This document shows positions 1-5,819 of a DNA stretch of 12,488 bases, piece after piece. The stretch comes from an uncultured Caryophanales bacterium (GTDB taxonomy: Bacteria > Bacillota_I > Bacilli_A > Acholeplasmatales > Anaeroplasmataceae): the NCBI GenBank assembly GCA_937885165.1, contig CAKZZJ010000068.1:1-12488 (forward strand). Reading direction: 5' to 3'. The position numbers were made by a program, and so were the translations under genes. The notes under the pieces are model-generated. The model made no database searches. It was not told where the DNA came from and saw only the letters and a program-made list of their open reading frames with translations. Within the stretch, counting starts at the first letter, position 1, and each line of letters starts with the position of its first letter.

Positions 1-31
1 CAATCCCCAATCCCCAATCCCCAATCCCCAA
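1..31. repeat. Telomere-like tandem repeat (CCCCAAT)n
   Basis: Four and a half copies of the heptamer CCCCAAT (G-strand ATTGGGG) sit at the very first bases, then stop at CCCCAA and run into unique AT-rich DNA. The C-rich strand reads 5' to 3' inward from the end, which is the polarity expected of a real chromosome end. C4A2-type repeats are characteristic of ciliates (CCCCAA in Tetrahymena). From memory, a CCCCAAT variant is associated with rumen entodiniomorphs, but I cannot verify that here. The neighbouring gene is eukaryotic in style, which supports the call. Confidence 0.8.
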
Positions 32-190
32 AGTATATTCAAGAAAACTTTAATTTTCATTAATTAATTTTTAAAATTATTAAATTATTAAATTATTAAT
101 TACTTCAACGTTTTATACTAAATTTAACTAAACTTATCTATCTTATAATAGAATAAAATACATTTTAGTCGAATAATTAAAATATAATAT
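32..190. other. AT-rich subtelomeric spacer / 3' flank of the ciliate-like gene
   Basis: About 160 bp of almost pure A/T lie between the telomere repeat and the stop codon of the adjacent minus-strand gene. Bases 74-97 hold three perfect tandem copies of AAATTATT. I see no open reading frame. The region presumably carries the 3' untranslated region and polyadenylation signal of the gene, which would make a very short subtelomere, as is usual for gene-dense ciliate macronuclear chromosomes. Confidence 0.6.
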
Positions 191-3100
191 TTATACTATT
201 GCAAGGCATTTACTTATAAAAAATAAGCATTTTTTACCCTTTTTTCTCAAGGAAGTAATTCTAAAAGTTGCTGGCAATAAATTTAAGCCAAAAGGGTAAA
301 TCATTGATAAGCCGAAACTTAATAATGTATCTTCAATTAATATAGTTTGGGTATTCTGATATACTGCACAAAAAGAAGAAATGTAATACCAAAAAAATGT
401 CATTAAAAAAAAGCTAATAATAAAAAATAAAACTAATTTTATATTTAAACATTTTTTGATATTAAAAGCTTCTTTTTCTGCATCTTTATAACCAATTTTT
501 TTTTTAATTGATAGCATTTGTTTTTCTGATAAAGACAAGTACTTTAAAATAATATTAATTATTGAAGAAATAATTGTTGAATATAATATCTGAGGAATTT
601 GAAATATAATATTAAATTTCCCATGGTCAGTATTTATTTGATTCATTGTTTCATCTGTAAAAAAAAATCCATTAACAGTGAAATATAAAGAAAAAGAAAG
701 TAAAAATAAAGATATTTTAACTGTAGTTAAATTATAATCATCTGCTGGAAAAAAAGTAAATAATATTAAATGCTTCTTTTTCAATAAAGAAAAATAATAT
801 TGAAAAAATGTTCTTTTATCAAATTTAATTGCTTCATCATATTTTAAATTATTTAATTCTTCATCATTTAATTTTTTAATTTGAAGATCTGTATATTTTT
901 TTTGGGGTTTTTTATTTGAAATTATTTTATTAGAAAAGTCTTTTATATTCTTTAATATATTAAATACTTTTTTATCTTGCTTTTTAGTAAAACTTTTTTT
1001 CTTGTTTCTTTTAATTCCTAAAATATCTTTTGTATTCGATAATCGTAAATCTTTATTTGTAATTGATTCAGGCTTTAAACTCATTCTTTTTCCTGAAAAA
1101 GATAAATTTTCAAATGAGTTTTTATATGTATTTCTTTTTCTTTTGTTTCTTTGGTTTTTTTGGCTCTTTCTCTTTGGAGGGAAATCATGATTTTCATTTC
1201 TTTTTTTATCAATACTATTATTTTTAATTTTTGATTTTTCTTTTATTTTATTTTCAGCTTTTTTACTATCTGTATTTTCTTTATTAATCCTTTTATTATA
1301 TGAGTTTTCTTTATCATTATTTTTATCTTTATCTTTACCTTTACCTCTATCTTTACTTTTATCTTTATTATTAGGTTGTTTAAAGGAACTTTTTCTTCTT
1401 ATATCTTCTCTCTGAATTATTTTTTGCTTTAAAATAGCATTAATATAATAATTTATTCTGGAGTTTCCTCTAATAATATAAATTATTATTAAAATAATAA
1501 ATAGGATAATTATTATTGTCATAATATAACTTCCAATATTATTTATTTGTCCCTTTAAACTAAATACTAATTTAAAGCATTTTAACAATTTAAAATTAGA
1601 TTGTATTAATTCATTATAAAAATTAAAACTGTCTACTATTAATTGTTTGTTGAATTTAATATTATTTTTATCAGTAATTATTTTTTGTGTTTGGACATTG
1701 CAATTGCACTTTGCTTGTTGAAGAGTTGAGTTATAATCTTCAAATATGCATCCTTCTTGACACAAAGGTTTATTTCCATTATTATCATAAATAATATTTT
1801 TTCTATCAGTTAACGTTAGATCAGTGCCATTTTCTGATGTATAAGTAGAACAAAAATCAGTATAAAATTTATCACTTATATTGAATAAATTATATCCAGA
1901 TTCTCTTAGATTATTAAATAAATATTCAGTCCTACCTATCAACTTAACAGGAGTGCTTATTACAATTTGCAAATTTCCACAAATATCTAGTGAAATTAAA
2001 TCACTATTTGTTGGATCATATATTTCATATTGAACAAAAGTAGACATTAAATCATCACTTTTAATATCTATTTTAATCATAATTAAATCATCATCATCAG
2101 AAAGTCCTTTATTTTGTTTGATAATGTCTTCACAAAGTCCTAAATCTATTGAAGATACTTTTGGATTATTATTATTTTTTTGTTCTTTTATAGATGATAT
2201 TTGGAATATTACATTTTTTGTTTCTATTATTTTATTCTCATTTGCACTAATTTCCCCTTTTAAAATTTGATATATTTCATCAATTTGCTCATTTGTCATT
2301 TTTTCTGTGCAATTTCCATTTATTATTTCATTTGTTAAGCATTTAGGTATTTCAACTACAGATTCTGAATTAGTATATTTTTCTATTTCAACTTCAGATT
2401 CTGATTTAGTATGGTTTGGAATACATATTTTTTTTCCTTTATTATTAAATGTGAAATTATATATGCATGTAATGCACATATAATTTTCCTCATCAGTACA
2501 TAAAGCACAAGAATAATTTTGACAATTATTTGTTAAAGGATACTTTACAATAATATTAAAATTTGAAGATTTCCCAATATAATCTTTTTTCCTATTCAAA
2601 TTATAGTCTTTAATATATTCTGTTATATTAATAATGCTTGAATCTTCATAATATTTATAGTTTTCCAAATATTTAAGATCTGGTTCTGCTAAAACATAAG
2701 CATATTCAATGGTATAATTTGCTGCTTCCAAATAAGAATAATTTGAATCAAAAGATAATGTTAAACAATCATTGTCTGATAAAATAAAATTTTTTCTAAT
2801 ATTTTCACCATTATTTTTCAAATATATATTATTTGGAATATTTATTATTTTAGTTCCTTCATATTCATAACCAAATATATTATTTTCTATTTGTAGTTTT
2901 CCTTTTAAATCAAAACAGAAATCATTTTCTATGTTTTGATTTGTTATAATTAATTGTTCAATAAGGTCGAAACTGTTGTCTGTGCTATTAGGATAATTAA
3001 ATATCACTAAAGAACTATATATTTCATCATTAGTTACATTATTTTCATATATTTTATGATTAAATGTTAAAGCAATAAAATTATTATATAAACCTAGTTT

Positions 3101-4096
3101 TATATCTTCAAATAGTAAAATATCATTATAGTTTTTTATTTTTATTGAATAATATAATATTGCTATTTGAGAATCATTATTATATAAATTAAATATTACT
3201 ATTTTTATTTCATCTTTGCTATCTGTAGAAGAAACATAGCATATACTAAATGAATTTAATTTTATAATATCATTTATGTTAGCATTTGAATCTAAATTTG
3301 ATTTATTAACTTTTATATCTCCAAAGGAAGAATAATTTTTAATACCTTCTTCATCAAATTTTTTCAAAACCAAAATAGGGTTCTTAGTATTGGAAGATTC
3401 AAAATAAATAAAAGCTCCAATTTCTTCTTTCAAATGAATTCCTTTAAAAAATATATTTTGATTATCATCCTTATCTTTTGTTTTTACAACTTCATATTGC
3501 TGGTTATCTTTTTCATTCATAATTGTGAAATTTTTTTTAAATGCGATAATTGTTAGGCAATTGTTTTTTTTATGATAGAAACAAACATATTTTAATTTAA
3601 CTGTATAAAAGCAAGTAACAATATTTTTATTGGAACATTCAAATTTTTCTTTATAAGAAGATTTATAAAATCCTCCTATAGATTCATTAAAATAGGTAGT
3701 TTGAATCACAAAATTACTATTACCTTCAATATAGCTAAAAATATAATGAAAATTAGAGTTTGGGTCTTCTGGTAATTTATAAATAGAAAAAACATTACTA
3801 GTTATATTTCCAAAAATAAGAGAAGTTGGGTCATATAAAACTAAATTATCATTAAAAAAATATAATTCTGTATAACTATCACCTAATCTAGTTATTCCTA
3901 ATATATATTCAGTTCCATTTCTTTCACTATTTCCACTCCCTAATTTAATGAAAATTGATTCTCCACGAAATCTACCATAATTATTCTCTCTTTCTTTATT
4001 CCTTTCATTTGTATTAATAAATAAACTAAAATAAGGTGTATCTGAATCATTTTGGTCTTTAAAATAAAAATTTCCATCTTTGACATGTAATTTTAG
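191..4096 (-). CDS. Large ciliate-like multi-pass membrane protein, 5'-truncated
   Basis: I recognise the protein style but no named function. The frame stops at TAA (191-193) and stays open upstream for about 1,301 codons to the junction near 4100. The first GTG (3709) is only a chance codon: 3710-4096 continues in frame with coding character, so the true N-terminus is missing. The N-terminal ~850 residues look extracellular, with many N-x-S/T sites, a furin-like cluster (C-x2-C pairs, bases ~2420-2530), a 12-residue tandem duplication with the S-E-S-x-V-E-I pattern (~2345-2415), and a second Cys group (~1690-1770). One membrane helix (~1475-1532) leads to a very Lys/Arg-rich linker (~1000-1440). 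The C-terminus has about four more hydrophobic segments (~265-740). Glutamine uses only CAA/CAG, so UAA/UAG reassignment is not needed. Plausibly a surface receptor or channel-like protein; this is inference. Confidence 0.75.
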   Translation of the reverse strand, partial: LKLHVKDGNFYFKDQNDSDTPYFSLFINTNERNKERENNYGRFRGESIFIKLGSGNSERNGTEYILGITRLGDSYTELYFFNDNLVLYDPTSLIFGNITSNVFSIYKLPEDPNSNFHYIFSYIEGNSNFVIQTTYFNESIGGFYKSSYKEKFECSNKNIVTCFYTVKLKYVCFYHKKNNCLTIIAFKKNFTIMNEKDNQQYEVVKTKDKDDNQNIFFKGIHLKEEIGAFIYFESSNTKNPILVLKKFDEEGIKNYSSFGDIKVNKSNLDSNANINDIIKLNSFSICYVSSTDSKDEIKIVIFNLYNNDSQIAILYYSIKIKNYNDILLFEDIKLGLYNNFIALTFNHKIYENNVTNDEIYSSLVIFNYPNSTDNSFDLIEQLIITNQNIENDFCFDLKGKLQIENNIFGYEYEGTKIINIPNNIYLKNNGENIRKNFILSDNDCLTLSFDSNYSYLEAANYTIEYAYVLAEPDLKYLENYKYYEDSSIINITEYIKDYNLNRKKDYIGKSSNFNIIVKYPLTNNCQNYSCALCTDEENYMCITCIYNFTFNNKGKKICIPNHTKSESEVEIEKYTNSESVVEIPKCLTNEIINGNCTEKMTNEQIDEIYQILKGEISANENKIIETKNVIFQISSIKEQKNNNNPKVSSIDLGLCEDIIKQNKGLSDDDDLIMIKIDIKSDDLMSTFVQYEIYDPTNSDLISLDICGNLQIVISTPVKLIGRTEYLFNNLRESGYNLFNISDKFYTDFCSTYTSENGTDLTLTDRKNIIYDNNGNKPLCQEGCIFEDYNSTLQQAKCNCNVQTQKIITDKNNIKFNKQLIVDSFNFYNELIQSNFKLLKCFKLVFSLKGQINNIGSYIMTIIIILFIILIIIYIIRGNSRINYYINAILKQKIIQREDIRRKSSFKQPNNKDKSKDRGKGKDKDKNNDKENSYNKRINKENTDSKKAENKIKEKSKIKNNSIDKKRNENHDFPPKRKSQKNQRNKRKRNTYKNSFENLSFSGKRMSLKPESITNKDLRLSNTKDILGIKRNKKKSFTKKQDKKVFNILKNIKDFSNKIISNKKPQKKYTDLQIKKLNDEELNNLKYDEAIKFDKRTFFQYYFSLLKKKHLILFTFFPADDYNLTTVKISLFLLSFSLYFTVNGFFFTDETMNQINTDHGKFNIIFQIPQILYSTIISSIINIILKYLSLSEKQMLSIKKKIGYKDAEKEAFNIKKCLNIKLVLFFIISFFLMTFFWYYISSFCAVYQNTQTILIEDTLLSFGLSMIYPFGLNLLPATFRITSLRKKGKKCLFFISKCLAIV

Positions 4097-4110
4097 AATT
4101 AAATGGTGTT
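4090..4110. other. Chimeric junction: eukaryotic to Bacteroidota-like DNA
   Basis: The minus-strand eukaryotic reading frame loses its family-like character here and meets a stop at 4109-4111. On the plus strand a bacterial leader-peptide frame begins at 4103. Base composition and gene style change at the same place. The exact base cannot be fixed because both sides are AT-rich. A join between a ciliate chromosome and a bacterial amino-acid operon is best explained as an assembly or library artefact. Confidence 0.75.
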
Positions 4111-4195
4111 AGAAAACAACATAAAACACATTTTAACGGAAAATGCCAATGTTTTCCGAACTATAATTATTACCATTACCCCATTCGGGGTTTAA
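4103..4195 (+). CDS. Threonine-operon leader peptide (attenuation control)
   Basis: A 30-codon frame runs from ATG 4103 to TAA 4193-4195. Its second half encodes R-T-I-I-I-T-I-T-P-F-G-V, a run of seven Thr/Ile codons directly before a GC-rich hairpin. The first aspartate-kinase codon lies 163 bp downstream. Thr/Ile codon runs are the classical sensor of thr-operon attenuators (E. coli thrL is the model): ribosome stalling at low charged tRNA-Thr or tRNA-Ile prevents the terminator from forming. The first few codons are uncertain because the chimeric junction lies next to them, so the true start could be slightly different. Family knowledge is from enterobacteria; application to Bacteroidota is inference. 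Confidence 0.65.
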   Translation: MVLENNIKHILTENANVFRTIIITITPFGV

Positions 4196-4201
4196 TTTTT
4201 T
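4178..4201 (+). terminator. Attenuator hairpin of the thr leader
   Basis: ACCCC (4178-4182), loop ATTC and GGGGT (4187-4191) form a compact stem, followed by TTAA and six Ts (4196-4201). The hairpin overlaps the last codons and stop of the leader peptide, so a ribosome finishing the peptide and one stalled on the Thr/Ile codons would leave it in different states. The stem is only 5 bp and the U-tract is offset by a few bases, so strength is uncertain. Confidence 0.55.
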
Positions 4202-4310
4202 GTGCGTACCTACGTGGAACGCAAATTCCAAAACATAAAATCATAAACACAAAATTAAAAACGTAAGGCAAAAAAATGCAATAAAAATAGTTATGTTGAA
4301 AAACTAAAAC

Positions 4311-4318
4311 TATATTTG
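4311..4318 (+). promoter_or_regulatory. Possible Bacteroidota-type -7 element
   Basis: TATATTTG matches the Bacteroidota -7 consensus TAnnTTTG, 41 bp before the aspartate-kinase ATG. No well-spaced -33 TTTG is seen, so this may be chance in AT-rich DNA; a secondary promoter after the attenuator is possible. Confidence 0.2.
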
Positions 4319-4358
4319 CCACAAAATTTGCCTTGCAAATACAGAAAATCTAAACAAA

Positions 4359-4598
4359 ATGAAAGTATTAAAATTTGGCGGCACATCAGTGTCGTCGGTT
4401 GAAACGGTAAAAAATATCAGTGAGATATTAAAGGAAAGTTCTGAAAACCAAATTGTTGTTTTTTCTGCACTCAGCAAAGTAACCAACATGCTGACAGAAG
4501 CAGCCGAACTTGCAGCAAAAGGCGACAATAATTTTAAGGATATTCCATCGCAGATAGAAAAAAGGCATTACGATTTTATTGATCAATTGTTGCAAAAA
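4359..4598 (+). CDS. thrA: Aspartate kinase N-terminal fragment (thrA/lysC-type), truncated
   Basis: Aspartate kinase phosphorylates L-aspartate, the first step to threonine, methionine and lysine. The protein opens with the diagnostic nucleotide-binding motif K-F-G-G-T-S-V (residues 5-11) and continues with the typical V-V-F-S-A segment around residues 31-35. Only about 80 residues are present, against roughly 450 for LysC-type or 800 for the bifunctional ThrA (aspartokinase I-homoserine dehydrogenase). The frame is then cut by a join to hsdS sequence; the residual reading to 4610 is a by-product of that join. The Thr/Ile leader upstream favours the ThrA form, but the dehydrogenase half is not visible, so that is inference. 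No Shine-Dalgarno sequence precedes the ATG, as is common in Bacteroidota. Confidence 0.85.
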
Positions 4599-4603
4599 CA
4601 AGT
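4588..4603. other. Chimeric junction: aspartate kinase to hsdS
   Basis: The plus-strand aspartate kinase reads well to about 4598, and the minus-strand HsdS reads well from 4803 down to about 4591 (...R-P-Y-F-K-K-L-V-F-A). Two unrelated genes on opposite strands thus share a few bases (TGCAAAAAC region) and both are truncated. A join on a short shared A-rich string is typical of assembly error or ligation chimera. Confidence 0.75.
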
Positions 4604-4803
4604 TTTTTAAAATATGGTCTTATATTTGAAAGAAGAATATCGTTTTTTATAAACTTTGTTACATTTCCTTCTGGTAATTGTGCACTTCTAACATAACCAC
4701 CGATATTAGGAAGCATGTTATCTGTTGAAAGATAATTATTAACATCTAAATAAGATGAATTAATCTTATCGTTAGATAAAAACGCTACTTTAGATAGCTG
4801 CAT
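4591..4803 (-). CDS. hsdS: Type I restriction specificity subunit HsdS, N-terminal fragment
   Basis: HsdS gives a type I restriction-modification complex its DNA target. The start at ATG 4803 is chosen because AGGAGG (4811-4816) lies 7 nt upstream; the ATG at 4809 is too close to it. The visible 71 residues carry a typical start of a target-recognition domain: M-Q-L-S-K-V-A-F-L-S, then N-Y-L-S-T-D-N-M-L-P-N and N-D-I-L-L-S-N-I-R-P-Y-F-K-K. The gene is then lost at the chimeric join, so it cannot be told whether it was full size (two domains, about 400 residues) or a half-size subunit. Its first codons overlap the end of the preceding half-HsdS frame by 14 bp, suggesting translational coupling. 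Confidence 0.8.
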
Positions 4804-5293
4804 AAACATACCTCCTAAGAGTGTTAACTATGTGTTGTTGTGTTTGAATCGAAGGAACATCTAGCTCATAGTCTAACATATCATTTATTTTAATGTTTGG
4901 CTGAGTGGCACTCGCCATTCCAACATTATTTACATATTTTCTAAAATCTTTTGTTTGAATTAAAAAAGATAAATATTGAGGTATCATTTCTTTTGTTGTC
5001 CTTAATCGAATTATTCCATTATTAAAAACGGATTTTAAAGATTCTTTAGAAAAGTATGAACAACCAATTGTTGAACCTGTTCTTGCTATAAAATTATCAT
5101 CTTTTTTTATAAGGAATTGTGATACATCATCCACTATTGCATTTGTGAATCCCCATTCATTAAATGGCTTTAATTGGGATATATCGCCAATTCTCAAACA
5201 TCTAAGATCTGTTTCGTAATCTACTATTGGTGCTCTTTGAATAGCATCTAATCCTGTTACAGCAGATTCTATATATTTCTTCAATTTTTCCAT
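4790..5293 (-). CDS. Half-size HsdS, cassette A (sense orientation)
   Basis: A 167-residue single target-recognition-domain protein, about half a normal HsdS. ATG 5293 is preferred over GTG 5320 because the residues before it look non-native. Recognisable HsdS features are the L-R-C-L-R-I-G-D-I-S segment near residue 30, the A-R-T-G-S-T-I-G turn near residue 70, and the closing T-Q-Q-H-I-V-N-T-L, the start of the conserved helical spacer. That last element is encoded by the left inverted repeat. The usual 30-40-residue coiled coil after it is missing: the frame ends 10 residues later. Half-size S subunits can dimerise to rebuild a two-domain S, so this may pair with the downstream HsdS. No Shine-Dalgarno sequence is seen, so it may be poorly expressed or a stored cassette. 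Confidence 0.7.
   Translation of the reverse strand: MEKLKKYIESAVTGLDAIQRAPIVDYETDLRCLRIGDISQLKPFNEWGFTNAIVDDVSQFLIKKDDNFIARTGSTIGCSYFSKESLKSVFNNGIIRLRTTKEMIPQYLSFLIQTKDFRKYVNNVGMASATQPNIKINDMLDYELDVPSIQTQQHIVNTLRRYVYAAI
4811..4816 (-). promoter_or_regulatory. Strong ribosome binding site of the truncated hsdS
   Basis: AGGAGG on the minus strand, 7 nt before ATG 4803 and only 3 bp outside the left 26-bp inverted repeat. It fixes the start of the downstream hsdS and stays constant whichever way the cassette lies. Confidence 0.75.
4820..4845. repeat. Left arm of perfect 26-bp inverted repeat
   Basis: Begins AGTGTTAACTATG and ends TTGTGTTT. It is an exact reverse complement of 5770-5795. It encodes T-Q-Q-H-I-V-N-T of the half-HsdS on the minus strand. 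Identity stops sharply at both edges, which argues for a recombination site rather than ordinary protein conservation. Confidence 0.9.
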
Positions 5294-5300
5294 AATACTT

Positions 5301-5819
5301 ATGAAACTAGAGCAAATCACATCTATAATAACTGATTATGTAGCAAATGGAAGCTTTGCTTCTTTAAGAGATAATGCTAAATATGTCAGTAAAGAAGAGG
5401 GCTATGCACGTGTAATAAGATTAACTGATGAAAACAACAACTATTCCGATGATGATTCAATTTATGTATCAAAGCAATCATACGAGTTTTTATCTAAATC
5501 AAAATTACATGCAAAGGATATCATAGTGACAAATGTTGGCGCATATTTAGGGACCGTTTTTCAGTGTCCAAATTTAGATATTCCAATGACACTCGGCCCC
5601 AATGCAATCTTAATTAAACCTAATGATTCAGTAATTAATGATTACTTATATTATTTGTTATATTCTAAATATGGACATGACAAGTTGGTGTCACTTGTTA
5701 GCGGAAGTGCTATGCCAAAATTTAACAAAACAGATTTAAAAAAACTGGATATTAAAATTCACGACATAAAAACACAACAACACATAGTTAACACTATACT
5801 ATCTCATTTCTTCATCTAA
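5301..5819 (+). CDS. Half-size HsdS, cassette B (antisense to the operon)
   Basis: A 172-residue single target-recognition-domain HsdS pointing opposite to hsdM. It starts M-K-L-E-Q-I-T-S-I-I, contains an N-V-G-A-Y-L-G-T turn near residue 78 and the G-S-A-M-P-K-F-N segment typical of the domain end near residue 135, and ends I-K-T-Q-Q-H-I-V-N-T-I. This last stretch is encoded by the right inverted repeat and matches cassette A at the DNA level. Past the repeat it reads 7 residues into antisense hsdM, so its natural end is absent. Its ATG is only 7 bp from that of cassette A, and no ribosome binding site or promoter is visible. In this orientation it is most likely silent; inversion would place it in sense with hsdM. 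Confidence 0.7.
   Translation: MKLEQITSIITDYVANGSFASLRDNAKYVSKEEGYARVIRLTDENNNYSDDDSIYVSKQSYEFLSKSKLHAKDIIVTNVGAYLGTVFQCPNLDIPMTLGPNAILIKPNDSVINDYLYYLLYSKYGHDKLVSLVSGSAMPKFNKTDLKKLDIKIHDIKTQQHIVNTILSHFFI
5770..5795. repeat. Right arm of perfect 26-bp inverted repeat
   Basis: Exact reverse complement of 4820-4845, ending 3 bp from the hsdM stop codon. It encodes T-Q-Q-H-I-V-N-T of cassette B on the plus strand. The outer edges of the two arms are 976 bp apart. Confidence 0.9.

Larger units (their letters stand above)
4820..5795. other. Predicted invertible hsdS cassette (phase-variable inverton)
   Basis: Two divergent half-hsdS frames with different target-recognition domains lie between perfect inverted repeats that fall on their shared T-Q-Q-H-I-V-N-T codons. 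Inversion leaves both frames open and simply exchanges which half is read in the same direction as hsdM and directly before the downstream hsdS. Site-specific inversion of hsdS is established in Mycoplasma pulmonis, Streptococcus pneumoniae and Bacteroides. The two half-size, outward-facing ORFs lodged between hsdM and hsdS are less usual. No invertase gene is visible in this window. The alternative is a mis-resolved repeat in the assembly. Confidence 0.65.

Noticed and set aside
1002..1190. Short plus-strand frame
   Set aside because: It is antisense to the Lys/Arg-rich linker of the ciliate-like gene; the Phe/Leu-rich product is the expected mirror of AAA/AAG codons.
3707..3709. GTG 3709 as the true start of the ciliate-like gene
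   Set aside because: The same frame continues upstream without a stop to about 4108 with clear protein-like sequence, and GTG starts are not expected in a nuclear eukaryotic gene.
4310..4528. Minus-strand frame over aspartate kinase
   Set aside because: It is a shadow of the recognisable K-F-G-G-T-S-V gene on the plus strand.
4090..4610. Horizontal transfer of a bacterial operon into a ciliate chromosome
   Set aside because: Both ends of the bacterial piece are truncated in mid-gene, a different bacterium follows it, and adapter sequence is present. An artefact explains all of this more simply.
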